DNA of 64,000 bases from Aureimonas sp. SK2. GTDB taxonomy: Bacteria > Pseudomonadota > Alphaproteobacteria > Rhizobiales > Rhizobiaceae. Below the pieces are notes generated by a model, which ran no database searches, had not been told where the DNA came from, and was given only the letters and a program-made list of their open reading frames with translations. This document shows, in pieces, positions 42,958-52,811 of this stretch. The stretch covers positions 140,171 to 204,170 of the forward strand of contig NZ_JAPZDS010000010.1 of the NCBI RefSeq assembly GCF_029813115.1, in the 5' to 3' direction. How positions within the stretch are numbered: position 1 is the stretch's first letter; every line of letters begins with the position of its first letter. The position numbers and the translations under genes are program-made.

Positions 42958-44571
42958 TCAGCCTTCCGCCATGGCCGCGCGAGCCGCCCGTTCGGCGGCC
43001 TGGAGGGCGCGGTAGGCCTCGAACTTGGCGGCGTGGAAGCGGGCCGCCTCGCCGCCGGCAGGCGCCGTCGCCTCGCCCGTGCGGCACATCAGCGTCGCGG
43101 CCGAGGCGAGGTCGGCTTGCCGGCCCGACGCCACCGCCCCCAGCATCGCGCTGCCGAGCAGCACCGGTTCCGTCGTTTCCGGCAGAACCACGGTGGTCCC
43201 CGTCGCGTCCGCCAGGATGCGGCGCAGGAGCGCCGATCGCGACGCGCCGCCCGACACCACGATCCGCTCCAGCCCGACCCCCTTGCGGCGCATCGCCTCC
43301 ACGATGTCGCGCGTGCCGTAGCAGAGGCCGCACAGCGCGGCGACGAAGAGGCGCACGACCGCGTCCTCGTCGCTCGAAAGCGTCAGGCCGCTGATCGTCC
43401 CCGTGGCATGCGGGTCGGCATGGGGCGAGCGGTTGCCGAGATGGTCGGGCACGACGTGGAGACGCACGGCAAGGCGCGCGGCCGCCGCAACCGATCCCGC
43501 CAGCGCCACCGCCCGCGCCTCCAGATGGTCGAGGACGCCATGCCCCGCGCGCTCGGCATCCTCCCGCGCGCCCGCAAAGCCCGGATGCGAGCCGACAAGG
43601 TGGTCGAGGGCCGCGCCGTAGCCGGACTGGCCGCCCTCCAGAAGCCAGGCGCCCGGCAGCATGGCGCCGAAATAGGGTCCCCAGACCCCGTCCACGAAGG
43701 TCGCTTGCGCACTCACCGCCATGGCGCAGGCGGAGGTGCCCATGATCAGCGCAAGGTCGCGCCCGACGCCCGACACCGTGCCGACGCCTCCCGCATGGGC
43801 GTCGATCAGCGCGGCGCCGACGGGCGTCCCCGCGATCAGCCCGAGATCGGCGGCCGCCTCGGCGGTCAGACCGTTGCCCACCGGACGGCCGATGTCCAGC
43901 ACCTCTCGGCCGATGCGCGCGAAGCCCTCGTCGGCGAGTTGCCCGAGGCCGATCGCGCGGAAATAGTCCTCGTCCCAGCGCCGCTCGTGCGCGAGATAGG
44001 TCCACTTGCAGGTGATGGTGCAGACCGAGCGCGCGGCCGAGCCCGTGGCGCGCCACGTGAGATAGTCGGCGAGATCGAAGAAGTGCTCGGCCGCTTCGAA
44101 CGTGTCCGGCTTGTTCTCCTTGAGCCAAAGCAGTTTCGGCGTCTCCATCTCGGGCGAGATGCGTCCGCCGACGTAAGCGAGGACCGAGTGGCCCGTGGCG
44201 TTGATGCGCTCGGCCTGCCCGATCGCGCGGTGGTCCATCCACACCACGATGTCGCGCTGCGGATCATCGGACGGACCGACGGCGAGCGCCCGCCCGCCGG
44301 GTCCGACCGCGACCAGCGAACAGGTCGCGTCGAAGCCGATGCCCCGCACACGGGCCGGATCGCCGCCGGCCGCCCCCAGCGCCTCGCGCACGCTCTCGCA
44401 GACCGCGCGCCAGATGTCGGCCGAGGACTGCTCGACGATCTCGCCGGGCTCGCGCCACATGCGGATCGGACGTTTGGCGGTGGCGACGAGGCGGCCCTCC
44501 CCGTCGAAGAAGCCAGCCCGCGCGCTGCCCGTGCCGACGTCGATGCCGAGAAAGAGATCGTTGGCGCTCAT
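42958..44571 (-). CDS. FGGY-family pentulose (ribulose-type) kinase
   Basis: 537 residues. LFLGIDVGTGSARAGFFDGEG is the N-terminal phosphate-1 motif of the FGGY kinase fold; GIGFDATCSLVAV, VWMDHRAIGQAERINATGH and SPEMETPKLLWLKE are typical of the ribulokinase/YpCarbK branch. DAHAGGVGTVSG contains the catalytic aspartate, and VVSGGASRSALLRRILAD the second ATP motif. It phosphorylates a ketopentose or similar sugar alcohol. It faces chvE across the remnant region, which suggests a once larger sugar locus. Confidence 0.9.
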   Translation of the reverse strand: MSANDLFLGIDVGTGSARAGFFDGEGRLVATAKRPIRMWREPGEIVEQSSADIWRAVCESVREALGAAGGDPARVRGIGFDATCSLVAVGPGGRALAVGPSDDPQRDIVVWMDHRAIGQAERINATGHSVLAYVGGRISPEMETPKLLWLKENKPDTFEAAEHFFDLADYLTWRATGSAARSVCTITCKWTYLAHERRWDEDYFRAIGLGQLADEGFARIGREVLDIGRPVGNGLTAEAAADLGLIAGTPVGAALIDAHAGGVGTVSGVGRDLALIMGTSACAMAVSAQATFVDGVWGPYFGAMLPGAWLLEGGQSGYGAALDHLVGSHPGFAGAREDAERAGHGVLDHLEARAVALAGSVAAAARLAVRLHVVPDHLGNRSPHADPHATGTISGLTLSSDEDAVVRLFVAALCGLCYGTRDIVEAMRRKGVGLERIVVSGGASRSALLRRILADATGTTVVLPETTEPVLLGSAMLGAVASGRQADLASAATLMCRTGEATAPAGGEAARFHAAKFEAYRALQAAERAARAAMAEG

Positions 44572-44799
44572 CGGGTTCTCTCGCCCCAGGCGAGCGACGC
44601 CGCTCGGCGGATCCCAGGACCGCTAGGCCGCCACGGGGTGCGCGGCCCGAGGACCGCGTCCGCCGGCGGGCTGGAGACCCGCGCCGACGAGTGAGCGATA
44701 CAGCCGACGGCGGCGGCCGCGTCGGGACGAGTTTCCAGCTTCCGGTCTTCCATCGGCGCAGAGTGACGCATCGGGCGCCGACTGGCCAGCCTTTACCGG

Positions 44800-46722
44800 T
44801 CAGAACTCCTCCCAGCTGTCGGCCGAGGGGGCCGGAGCCGCCCCGCCCCGGCCGAGCGTGCGCATCTGCACCGCAGCGCCGGGCGCCGCCGCTTTCGCGG
44901 CGATGCGGACGGAGCGCGTCGCGGCGGGCACGGCCGAGCCGGCCGAACGGGTCCGGAACCGACCGACCAGCTGGCCGAGATTCTCGGTCTCGGCCGAGAG
45001 CGACTGCGCGGCGGCCGTCGTCTCCTCCACCATGGCCGCGTTCTGCTGGGTCACCTTGTCCATGCCGTCGGCCGCGGTCGACACTTCCTTCAGGCTGATC
45101 GCCTGCTCGCGCGCCGACTGCGCCATCTGGGAAATCACCTGGGCGACCCCGCCGACCTGGTCGACGATCTGCTCCAAGCTCCGGCCCGAGGCCGATACGA
45201 GGTCGACGCCGTCAGAAACCTGCGTCGAGGAAGTCGCGATCAGATCCTTGATCTCCTTGGCCGCTTCCGCCGAGCGCTGGGCGAGCCCGCGCACTTCCTG
45301 GGCGACCACCGCGAAGCCCCGGCCCGCCTCGCCGGCGCGCGCGGCCTCGACGCCGGCATTCAGCGCGAGGAGGTTGGTCTGGAAGGCGATCTCGTCGATG
45401 ACGCCGATGATGTTGCCGATGCGCTGCGAGGAGCGCTCGATCTCGGCCATCGCGGCCATGGCCTGCGACACGACCTGACCGCCCTTCTCGGCCTCCCTCT
45501 GGGCCTGCGAGGCGGCGGCACGCGCGCTGTCGGCGCTTCTGGCCGTCTCGCCGACGCCGCGCGCCACCTCGCCGAGCGCCGCTACGGTCTCTTCGAGGCT
45601 CGCCGCCTGCTGCTCGGTGCGCTGCGACAGGTCGCCCGCCGCCACCGTGATCTCGGACAGCCCCGACCGCATGGAGGCGACCGCTCCGACCACCGAGCCG
45701 ATCGTGCTCTCGAGCTGGCCGACGCTGGCGTTGAAGAGTTCGCAGACCTCGACATAGTCGGCGTTGGCCTCGGGATCGATCCGCGCGGTGAGGTCGCCGG
45801 CGGACAGGCGCTCGAAGCTCGGCCGGACCGCCGCGACGAAGGCGTCGCGGGCTGCCGCCGCGGCGCGCTGCTCGGCCGCGAGCCGCGCTTTCTCGGCCGC
45901 CTGCCGTTCGCTCGCCGTCATGCCCTCTAGGCGCTCCTTCTCGATGGCCGCCTGCCGGAAGCTCTCCAGCGCGCCGGCCATGTCGCCGAGTTCGTCCCGC
46001 TGCCCCATGGCCGGAACGGCCACCGCGTTGTCGCCCCCCGCCAGCCGCTTCATCGCGGCGGTCATGGCGAGCATCGGCCGGGCGACGCTGCGCGACAGGA
46101 GCCAGCCCATCGAGCCGGCGACGAGGAAGGCGACGCATGCGCCCAGACCGAGCGTCCAGTAGGCGGAGGCGAAGGAGTTCTCGGTGTCCGCGCGCCGCTT
46201 CGTCAGCAGCGCCTCTTCCGCCCCCGTGATCTCGCCGATGATCGACTTGACCGCGCTGGCATAGGTGCTGGCGGTGCCGGCGACGGTGATCGCGGCGGCC
46301 TGGTCGCGCGTGGCCGGGTTCGCCGCGAGACGACGCTGCGGGTCGGCGACCTTCGCGACATAGTCCGCACCGGCGGTCTTGAGCCGGGCGACGCGCTCCT
46401 GCTGCTGCGGGTTGTCCGAGGTCAGCGCCGCGATCTCGCTCGCGGCGCTCTCGAACAGCGATCGCCCGTTCTCGTAGTCCTTCAGGTAGCTGTCCTGCCC
46501 GGCGATGATGTAGCCCCGCATGCCGGCCACCTGCTCGAGAATGCCCTGCCGGGCCTTCTGCGCCTCGGCGAGCACCTTTGTGGTGTGCTGGTCCCAGCCG
46601 GCCGCGGTCTGGATGTCGGAAATGTTGTTCAGCACAACGCCCGTCATGACGGTGACCGCCGCCAGGATGGGCGCGAAGGCGATGGCGAGCTTGCGATTGA
46701 CCCGGATATTCTTGAACGACAT
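44800..46722 (-). CDS. Methyl-accepting chemotaxis protein with CheR-docking tail
   Basis: 640 residues. TM1 spans about 11-32; a helical sensor domain (about 34-190) follows, then TM2 near 192-212 and a HAMP domain. A second HAMP-like segment (about 300-345, [19 protein letters not shown]) precedes the signalling domain, whose hairpin tip reads [22 protein letters not shown], then [18 protein letters not shown]. The protein ends in DSWEEF, fitting the x-W-x-x-F pentapeptide that docks CheR/CheB. The ligand is unknown. ATG 46722 gives the common [13 protein letters not shown]-terminus. No other chemotaxis gene lies nearby. The preceding 228 bases (44572-44799) hold nothing recognised. Confidence 0.92.
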   Translation of the reverse strand: MSFKNIRVNRKLAIAFAPILAAVTVMTGVVLNNISDIQTAAGWDQHTTKVLAEAQKARQGILEQVAGMRGYIIAGQDSYLKDYENGRSLFESAASEIAALTSDNPQQQERVARLKTAGADYVAKVADPQRRLAANPATRDQAAAITVAGTASTYASAVKSIIGEITGAEEALLTKRRADTENSFASAYWTLGLGACVAFLVAGSMGWLLSRSVARPMLAMTAAMKRLAGGDNAVAVPAMGQRDELGDMAGALESFRQAAIEKERLEGMTASERQAAEKARLAAEQRAAAAARDAFVAAVRPSFERLSAGDLTARIDPEANADYVEVCELFNASVGQLESTIGSVVGAVASMRSGLSEITVAAGDLSQRTEQQAASLEETVAALGEVARGVGETARSADSARAAASQAQREAEKGGQVVSQAMAAMAEIERSSQRIGNIIGVIDEIAFQTNLLALNAGVEAARAGEAGRGFAVVAQEVRGLAQRSAEAAKEIKDLIATSSTQVSDGVDLVSASGRSLEQIVDQVGGVAQVISQMAQSAREQAISLKEVSTAADGMDKVTQQNAAMVEETTAAAQSLSAETENLGQLVGRFRTRSAGSAVPAATRSVRIAAKAAAPGAAVQMRTLGRGGAAPAPSADSWEEF

Positions 46723-47097
46723 GGCGCGATTCACCAGGGAAGCCGAAGACACGCTCGGAAGAGCAGGGATGGCGAATCGTGAGACGGAATTCTCGGTAAA
46801 TCGTAAACGATATAAACGCACCGACGTATTCTCCAGCGGGTGTGACGAGAGGGGCCATCGTTCCCTCGAACCTTCCGCAACGAGCATCGGCAACGACGAC
46901 CCGGGACAGGAAAACCCGGCGCATCGACCCGCAGGGTTTCGTCCTCGGCTCTTAGCCGCCAAGCGAAACATCGGGGCCACCGGTCGCCTGCTCCTCTGTC
47001 CGCTGGCGGCCTCGGTCCCACCTCCCCACGGAGGATCTGCGGAATCATCCGCAGCCGGTGGAGGGCGTGCGGTTTGCTGTTGGCAGGAGCTTCCCCG
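46723..47097. other. 375-base divergent promoter region of chemoreceptor and glycosyltransferase operon
   Basis: No gene is supported. An AT-rich island at about 46785-46820 contains the dyad ATCGT-AA-ACGAT (46800-46811) and probably the chemoreceptor promoter. Closer to the glycosyltransferase gene a hairpin with 7-bp arms, CTGCGGA/TCCGCAG around ATCA (47037-47054), lies in the probable leader. No known riboswitch pattern was recognised. Confidence 0.45.
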
Positions 47098-48171
47098 GTG
47101 CAGCCCGACCATCCCGTCGTGGCGGTTCCCGTGCGAAACGAGGAGCGCCGCATCGCGAACCTCCTGCGCGCACTGGCCGCGCAGTCCTGGTGTCGGACGA
47201 CCGGACGCCGCCTTCCCGTGGTCCTCGTCCTCAACAACTGCACGGACCGAACGCACGACGTCGTCGCCCAGGCCCTGAGCGATCTCGCGTTCCTGCGCGT
47301 CGATCTCCTCGACATCCACCTGCCGGCCGCGCAGGCCCATGTCGGCACGGCGCGGCGCATGGCGATGGACCGGGCCGCGGCCCTGTGCCCGCCGGGCCGG
47401 GGCGTCGTCCTGACGACGGACGCCGACGCGGTGCCCGATCCCGACTGGATCGAGGCCACCTTGCGGGCGGTCGCGCGGGGGGCCGACCTCGTCGGCGGCA
47501 AGCTCTACGGCAATCGGGCGGAGGAGGAGCGCCTCGGCGCCGCCTTCAGCGCGCGGGCCGCGAGCGCCGCGACCTATGCCGGGCACTGCGACCGCCTCGC
47601 GGCGCTGATCGACCCGCTCGACCACGATCCCTGGCCGCGTCACGCCGATCACACGGGCGGCAGCCTTGCCATCCGCGCCGATCTCTATCGCGCCCTCGGC
47701 GGTCTGCCGCCCCTGCCCCGGCGCGAGGACCTCGCGCTCGTTTCCGCCGCGCGGGCGGCCGGGGCGCTCGTCGCCCATCCGCCGGACGTGCGCGTCGAGG
47801 TCTCGGCCCGCCTGATCGGCCGGGCGCAGGGCGGCATGGCCGACTGCCTCAAGGCCTGGATGCGGGCGGAGACGGAAGGGCTTCCCCTCTTGGTCGAGGC
47901 GCCGTCCCGCGTCGAGGCGCGCCTGAAGCGGCGGCGGGCCGTCCGCGACCTCCATCGCCTGCCGCCGCCCGCGCGCGGCCGGGCGATGCGCGCGCTGGGG
48001 ATCGACCCCAGCCTGTTTCCCGCCGGATCCGAGCTGCCCTCGCCGGGCTGGCTGGTGGAGCGCTTTGCCCCGGACGAGCCCGACGCCGAGGCCGACACGC
48101 CCGTCGGCGAGGCGATCGCCGGCATGCTCGAGCGGATCGCGCGGCAGGAAGGAGCGATGCGTGCGGCTTGA
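47098..48171 (+). CDS. Family 2-type glycosyltransferase
   Basis: 357 residues. [20 protein letters not shown] is the GT-A nucleotide-binding entry, [15 protein letters not shown] carries the metal-binding D-x-D, and [18 protein letters not shown] then PRREDLAL hold the acceptor region and catalytic ED. The insert around [17 protein letters not shown] is unlike common polysaccharide GT2 enzymes. GTG 47098 is chosen because AGGAG (47085-47089) stands eight bases upstream. It opens a four-gene operon with a flavoprotein, a PIG-L deacetylase and a methyltransferase. Confidence 0.87.
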   Translation: MQPDHPVVAVPVRNEERRIANLLRALAAQSWCRTTGRRLPVVLVLNNCTDRTHDVVAQALSDLAFLRVDLLDIHLPAAQAHVGTARRMAMDRAAALCPPGRGVVLTTDADAVPDPDWIEATLRAVARGADLVGGKLYGNRAEEERLGAAFSARAASAATYAGHCDRLAALIDPLDHDPWPRHADHTGGSLAIRADLYRALGGLPPLPRREDLALVSAARAAGALVAHPPDVRVEVSARLIGRAQGGMADCLKAWMRAETEGLPLLVEAPSRVEARLKRRRAVRDLHRLPPPARGRAMRALGIDPSLFPAGSELPSPGWLVERFAPDEPDAEADTPVGEAIAGMLERIARQEGAMRAA

Positions 48172-49237
48172 ACGCTTCACCCCGCTCCACGAGGTGCTTG
48201 GTGCGCAAAGCGCCGAGCGCGATCGCGACGGCGGCTTCCCGTATGCCGCCTTCGCCGCGCTGCACGGCCATGGTCTCCTGGCCGAGCCGCCGCTCGGCGA
48301 CGGCGAGATCGGCTCCCTCCTGCGCTGCCTCGCGCAGATCGGGCGCGGCGACCTGCCGGTCGGCCGGATCTTCGAGGGCCATGTCAACGCGCTTCTCCTG
48401 ATGCGCCGCCACGGGACGCCTGATCAAGTCCGGCGGTTCGACGCCCTGGCGCGGGACGGCCAGGTCTTCGGCATCTGGAACACGGACAAGCCCGGCGATC
48501 CGCTGCGGCTTGAGGGCGGGCGCCTCCAGGGCGCCAAGAATTTCGCGTCCGGCGTCGACGGCCTGTCGCACGCGATCGTCACCGTGCCGGAGCCGGAAGG
48601 CCGCCGCATGATCGTCGTCCCGCTCGCCGGTCTCCCCGTGGACCGGTCCTGGTGGCGGCCCATGGGCATGCGCGCCTCGGGCAGCCACGTGGTGGACTTC
48701 ACCGGCCTCCCCGTGACGCCGGACATGGTCCTCGGGCTCCCCGACGCCTATCTCGAAGCACCCTGGTTCTTTGCAGGCGCCATCCGCTTCGTCGCCGTCC
48801 ATGTCGGCGGCATGCACGCGGTCTTCGAAGCCGCGGTCGACCATCTCAAGGCGTCCGGCCGGATCGGCGACCCCTACCAATCGCACCGTGCCGCGCGCAT
48901 GGGCACGGCGGTGGAGGGCGGCTACGGCTGGCTCGACCGGGCGGCCCGCGAATGGGCGGCGGTGGCCGCCGGCCGCGCCCCATCCGCCTCGCTGGTCGCC
49001 ACGGTGAACGCCGCGCGCGGCGCGGTGGAGGCGGCGGCGCTCCATGTGCTGGAGGAAGCCGAGCGCGGCGTCGGCGCCGCCGGCCTGATCGCGCCCCATC
49101 CGCTGGAGCGCCTCCTGCGCGACCTCCGAACCTATCTGCGCCAGCCCAATCCCGACGGGGCGCTCGCCGGTCTCGGCGCCGCCATCGCGTCCGGCGACTG
49201 GGAGCCCGGCCGCCACGGCGACGGGAGCCGCCTGTGA
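48161..49237 (+). CDS. Acyl-CoA-dehydrogenase-fold flavoprotein
   Basis: 358 residues, overlapping the glycosyltransferase gene by 11 bases; GTG start with AAGGAG seven bases upstream. The middle ([20 protein letters not shown], then [19 protein letters not shown]) is the beta-domain and flavin region of the ACAD fold. The C-terminal helices end in [19 protein letters not shown], a form seen in DszC/HpaH-like monooxygenases as well as dehydrogenases. A catalytic glutamate of true acyl-CoA dehydrogenases could not be identified. It may therefore be a dehydrogenase, oxidase or monooxygenase acting on a glycosylated or acylated intermediate. Confidence 0.82.
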   Translation: MRLERFTPLHEVLGAQSAERDRDGGFPYAAFAALHGHGLLAEPPLGDGEIGSLLRCLAQIGRGDLPVGRIFEGHVNALLLMRRHGTPDQVRRFDALARDGQVFGIWNTDKPGDPLRLEGGRLQGAKNFASGVDGLSHAIVTVPEPEGRRMIVVPLAGLPVDRSWWRPMGMRASGSHVVDFTGLPVTPDMVLGLPDAYLEAPWFFAGAIRFVAVHVGGMHAVFEAAVDHLKASGRIGDPYQSHRAARMGTAVEGGYGWLDRAAREWAAVAAGRAPSASLVATVNAARGAVEAAALHVLEEAERGVGAAGLIAPHPLERLLRDLRTYLRQPNPDGALAGLGAAIASGDWEPGRHGDGSRL

Positions 49238-49950
49238 CTGAGACGCTCCTCGATCCCGGAGCGATCGATGCCCGCCGCGTGCTGGTGGTCGCCCCTCACC
49301 CCGACGACGAGGCGCTGGGCTGCGGCGGCCTTCTCTGGCATCTCGCGCGCCTCGGCCGCGCCGTCCATGTCGCCTTCGTCACCGACGGCGGCGCCTCGCA
49401 CCCGAACTCCCCGACCTGGCCGCGGCCGCGCCTGGCCGCCGCGCGCGAGGCCGAGGCGGCGGAAGCCCTCGCCCGGCTCGGCCTCGGGCAGGCCGGGCGC
49501 AGCTTCCTACGCCTTCGCGACGCCGACATGCCGGTGGAGGGCACGCCCGACCACGACGCAGCCCTCCAGGCCGCGACCGCCGTCGTCCGCGCGTTCCGGC
49601 CCGACCTCCTGCTCCTGCCCTGGCGCCGCGATCCCCACCGCGACCACCGCGACAGTTGGCGCCTGTTCACGCAGGCGGCCGAAAGGGCCGGGTTGCGGCC
49701 CGGCACTCTCGAATACGCGATCTGGCTGGACGAGATCGGGGCGCCGGGCGATCATCCGGCGCCCGGCGAAATGGAGCGGGTTGATATCGCCATCGGCCCG
49801 GCGCTGGAGGCCAAGCGCTTCGCCGTCACGGCCCACCGGACGCAGACCGGGGGCGTGATCCCGGACGATCCGACCGCCTTCCGCCTGACGGAGGCGACGA
49901 TCGAGCGCCTCGCCGGCCCGGTCGAGACCTTCTGGCGGCCGCTCCCGTGA
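49234..49950 (+). CDS. PIG-L/LmbE-family N-acetyl-sugar deacetylase
   Basis: 238 residues, GTG start in a GTGA overlap. The zinc motif VVAPHPDDEALGCGG (about 18-32) is complete, and the third ligand lies in RRDPHRDHRDSW (about 125-136). PIG-L enzymes remove N-acetyl groups from GlcNAc-type glycosides (GlcNAc-PI, mycothiol or bacillithiol precursors, antibiotics). Directly after a glycosyltransferase, it would deacetylate the newly attached amino sugar. It overlaps the methyltransferase gene by four bases; in some related genomes the two are fused (recollection, not checked). Confidence 0.9.
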   Translation: MTETLLDPGAIDARRVLVVAPHPDDEALGCGGLLWHLARLGRAVHVAFVTDGGASHPNSPTWPRPRLAAAREAEAAEALARLGLGQAGRSFLRLRDADMPVEGTPDHDAALQAATAVVRAFRPDLLLLPWRRDPHRDHRDSWRLFTQAAERAGLRPGTLEYAIWLDEIGAPGDHPAPGEMERVDIAIGPALEAKRFAVTAHRTQTGGVIPDDPTAFRLTEATIERLAGPVETFWRPLP

Positions 49951-50525
49951 AACCGATCGACCTCGCCGGCTTCGAGGCGAAGTTCCAGGCCTCGGGCGAC
50001 CCGTGGAACTACCGGACCTCCGCCTTCGAGGCGGCCAAGCGGCGCGTGCTCCTGCGCGCCTGCGGCCCGGTGCGTCTCGGGCGCGGCCTGGAGCTCGCCT
50101 GCGCGATCGGCGAAACCTCGCGGGCGCTCGCCTCGCGCTGCCTGACGCTCACGGCGACCGACGGCGCGCCGACCGCGCTCGACACCGCCCGCCGCCTGAC
50201 GCCACCCGCCCTGCGCATCGACTACCGGCACGCCGTCCTGCCTCAGGGCGTGCCGCGCGGCCCCTTCGACCTCGTCGTCGTCTCGGAGATCGCCTACTAT
50301 CTGTCGGCCCGCGACCTCGACCGCCTCGCCCGCCGCCTCGCCCGGACGCTGGCGCCCGGCGGGCGGATCGTGGTGCTGCACCATGTCGTGCCCTTCGACG
50401 ACACAGCGCAGGCCCCCGCCCGCGCGCAGGAAAGGCTCTGCCGCGCGCTTGCGGGGTCGATGCCGAGGGTCGTCCACCGGCACCACGGACGCTATGCCGT
50501 CTCGGCCTTCCGGCGGCCGCGCTGA
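49947..50525 (+). CDS. NodS-like SAM-dependent methyltransferase
   Basis: 192 residues, GTG start in a GTGA overlap. FQASGDPWNYRTSAFEAAKR is the NodS-type N-terminus and GLELACAIGETSRALA (about 45-60) the SAM-binding motif I in the degenerate form typical of that family. FDLVVVSEIAYYLS is motif post-II. NodS N-methylates the deacetylated end of chitooligosaccharides after NodB has removed the acetyl group; here PIG-L could play the NodB part. Substrate unknown. Convergent with the MRJP-family gene. Confidence 0.85.
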   Translation: MKPIDLAGFEAKFQASGDPWNYRTSAFEAAKRRVLLRACGPVRLGRGLELACAIGETSRALASRCLTLTATDGAPTALDTARRLTPPALRIDYRHAVLPQGVPRGPFDLVVVSEIAYYLSARDLDRLARRLARTLAPGGRIVVLHHVVPFDDTAQAPARAQERLCRALAGSMPRVVHRHHGRYAVSAFRRPR

Positions 50526-50534
50526 GCGCCGCCG

Positions 50535-51725
50535 TCAGGCCGGCCCGGCGTCGATGCGGATGCGCAGGATGGCGTAGGGCGGCTTCTGGAGGTCCGTGCC
50601 ACCGTTGTATTCGGGCCGGCGGTTGACCTGCGCGGCCGAGACGTAGAGCCACTGGTCCTGCGTGATCACGATCGTGTCGGCCCAGATCAGGCGCGGGTCG
50701 GAAGCAAGCACCTCCACCGTGCCGTCGGGCAGGCGCCGCCCGACGGCGTTCTGCTCCTGCAGCGTCAGGTAGACGCGATCCTCGGCGTCCGCGCCCAGGC
50801 CCCCGGTCATGCCCTTCTCGCCGAGATCCTCGACCCCAGCCGCGACGTCGGCATCCGACAGGGCGGGGTCGAGGAGGCTCTCCGCATCCACGCCGTAGAG
50901 GCGCCGTCCCATCAGCGGCGCATAGTAGAGGCGGCGCCCGTCCGGCCCGAGCGCGATGCCGTTCGCCCCGCCCTGGACGGGCGCTGGCTTGCCGCCCCCG
51001 CTCGTGCGCAGCACCGGCCGATGCTCCACGAACTTCTGGATGCCCTTCTGCGAGCGGGTGCTCGCATGAGAGCCGAGCCGGCGCACCACGCGGCCCGTGG
51101 CGAGGTCGACGGCCAGGATCGCCCCCTGCCCGTCCTGACCCTGGTCGGTGACGAAGGCATGGGCGCGACCGTCGGCGATGTCGACGCGCAGGTCGTTGAG
51201 CGAGGAGGTCGGCTCGACGCCGGGATCGAGCGGCACGACGCGCAGCACCTCGTTCGTCTCGACATCCATCTGCACGAGCTTGGTCGCGCCCGGCGTTGGC
51301 GGGCCGGATCCCGTCGGGAGCCCGGCGTCGAGCAGCCAGAGCCGGCCGTCGCGGTCGAAGACGCCGTTCGGCACGTGGAACAGCGTCGCCTGCGGCCGTT
51401 CGGGATCGGGCGTGTTGGCGGCGGCGTCGGGATAGGGCGCGACGGAGCCGTCCGGCGCCACCTCGCCGAGGGTGAAGGGTTCCTTCCCCGTGAAGCGGGG
51501 CATCATCACGAAGACGCGCCCGCCCGGCGAGATGGCAAGGCCCGTGGGCGTCGAGGGCGCGTCTGCGAGGATCGCAAGCTCCATCTCGCCGGCTTCGCGC
51601 GCGGCCTCGGCCTTCCCGCCCGCGGCGGGCGCGGGCGAGCCTTCCGCGAGCGCCCGGCCGGCGAAGGGAAGGACGGCGGCGCCCGCGAGGGCGGAGGCGA
51701 GGAAGCGGCGGCGGGCGATGGTCAT
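50535..51725 (-). CDS. Exported MRJP/yellow-family beta-propeller protein
   Basis: 396 residues. A twin-arginine-type signal ARRRFLASALAGAAVLPFAG (residues 4-23) starts the protein. The mature part is the six-bladed propeller of the major royal jelly protein/yellow family: PTGLAISPGGRVFVMMPRF, DRDGRLWLLDAGLPT, SSLNDLRVDIADGRAHAFVT, GANGIALGPDGRRLYYAPL and MTGGLGADAEDRVYLTLQE. Bacterial members are mostly of unknown function. It is followed 20 bases upstream in the transcript by a SMP-30-type propeller gene, so the two are probably co-expressed. Confidence 0.87.
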   Translation of the reverse strand: MTIARRRFLASALAGAAVLPFAGRALAEGSPAPAAGGKAEAAREAGEMELAILADAPSTPTGLAISPGGRVFVMMPRFTGKEPFTLGEVAPDGSVAPYPDAAANTPDPERPQATLFHVPNGVFDRDGRLWLLDAGLPTGSGPPTPGATKLVQMDVETNEVLRVVPLDPGVEPTSSLNDLRVDIADGRAHAFVTDQGQDGQGAILAVDLATGRVVRRLGSHASTRSQKGIQKFVEHRPVLRTSGGGKPAPVQGGANGIALGPDGRRLYYAPLMGRRLYGVDAESLLDPALSDADVAAGVEDLGEKGMTGGLGADAEDRVYLTLQEQNAVGRRLPDGTVEVLASDPRLIWADTIVITQDQWLYVSAAQVNRRPEYNGGTDLQKPPYAILRIRIDAGPA

Positions 51726-51745
51726 GGGCGTTCCTTCGTCGGGCC

Positions 51746-52729
51746 TCAAAGGCGCAAGCCCTCGGCCTTGAGCTCGATGGCGTGAATGGACGTGCCGGAG
51801 GCGACGAAAAGGCGGCGCCGGTCCGGCCCTCCGAACGCGACGTTGGCGGCGGGACCCGGCGTCGCGATGCGCCCGATCAAGGTGCCGTCGGGATCATAGA
51901 CACGCACGCCATCCTCGCAGGCGGCATAGAGGCGACCAGTGGAATCGACGCAGAGGCCGTCCGGCACGCCGCTCTCCATCGCCGCGAAGGTCCGGCCCTC
52001 GCCGGGTCGTCCGTCGGCCTGGATCGGAAAGGCGACGATCCGGCGCGGCCCTTCCGGGTTGAGCGCGGCGCCCGCGTCGGCGACGTAGAGCGTCCGACCG
52101 TCCGGCGAGAAGGCGATCCCATTGGGCTGGTCGAGCGTGTCGACCATGGCCTCCACGGGACCGGCCGGATCGATCCGGTAGACCCGCCGCGCCGCCTGCT
52201 CCGGCTCGGCCATGAGGCCCTCGTCCGGCTGGCGGATGCCGAAGACCGGGTCGGTGAACCAGATCGCGCCGTCGGGCGCCAGCGCGGCGTCGTTGGGAGA
52301 GTTGAGCGGCTTGTCGTCGAACCGGTCGGCGAGGATGGTGAGGCTGCCGTCGGCCTCCTGGCGCACCACGCGCCGGGTGCGGTGCTCGCAGGTGACGAGG
52401 CGCCCTTCGGCGTCGAGCACGTTGCCGTTGCTGTTGTCGGACGGGTCGCGCAGCGCCTCGACCGTGCCGTCCTCCCTGAGGAGGTCGAGCCGGTTGCGCC
52501 GGACATCGCTGAAGACGAGGCCGCCGAGGTCGGGCGCCCAGCACGGGCCTTCGCACCAGCGTCCGCCGGAATAAAGCTCCTGAAGCGCCGCGCCCGGCTC
52601 CACCACGGCGTCGAACCGGGGATCCAGAGCCTCGACGCCGGGCCTTGCCGGCGCGCCGCGCGTCGTCGCCGCCAGCGCCAGCGCCGCCAGTCCGATCTTC
52701 AGGACGGCCCGTCGTCCACCATCGTGCAT
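51746..52729 (-). CDS. Exported SMP-30/gluconolactonase-family protein
   Basis: 327 residues. An N-terminal signal (GRRAVLKIGLAALALAATT, residues 5-23) directs export, with a twin arginine. ELYSGGRWCEGPCWAPDLGG carries the metal glutamate of SMP-30 lactonases; SDNSNGNVLDAEGRLVTCEHRTRR and PLNSPNDAALAPDGAIWFTDPVFGI are the conserved blades, and LDQPNGIAFSPDGRTLYVADAG the last with the catalytic aspartate region. It hydrolyses a sugar lactone such as gluconolactone in the periplasm. First gene of the pair with the MRJP protein. Confidence 0.9.
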   Translation of the reverse strand: MHDGGRRAVLKIGLAALALAATTRGAPARPGVEALDPRFDAVVEPGAALQELYSGGRWCEGPCWAPDLGGLVFSDVRRNRLDLLREDGTVEALRDPSDNSNGNVLDAEGRLVTCEHRTRRVVRQEADGSLTILADRFDDKPLNSPNDAALAPDGAIWFTDPVFGIRQPDEGLMAEPEQAARRVYRIDPAGPVEAMVDTLDQPNGIAFSPDGRTLYVADAGAALNPEGPRRIVAFPIQADGRPGEGRTFAAMESGVPDGLCVDSTGRLYAACEDGVRVYDPDGTLIGRIATPGPAANVAFGGPDRRRLFVASGTSIHAIELKAEGLRL

Positions 52730-52811
52730 CCGCCACCTCGCCGCCTTGTCGGTTGGGGCAACGACGGGCGGGGCGAAACGATCCCGAGGGCCGACCGAGG
52801 CCGGATTCCCT

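Noticed and set aside
39464..43015. A 1183-codon plus-strand open frame
   Set aside because: It overlaps the GntR, LacI and chvE genes in another frame; those have proper motifs and ribosome sites.
47074..47097. TTG start for the glycosyltransferase at 47074
   Set aside because: The GTG at 47098 has AGGAG at the right distance, while the TTG has no ribosome site.
44800..48387. Chemoreceptor frame extended to 1195 codons
   Set aside because: The extra 555 N-terminal codons run antisense through the glycosyltransferase gene. The ATG at 46722 gives the normal chemoreceptor N-terminus with TM1.
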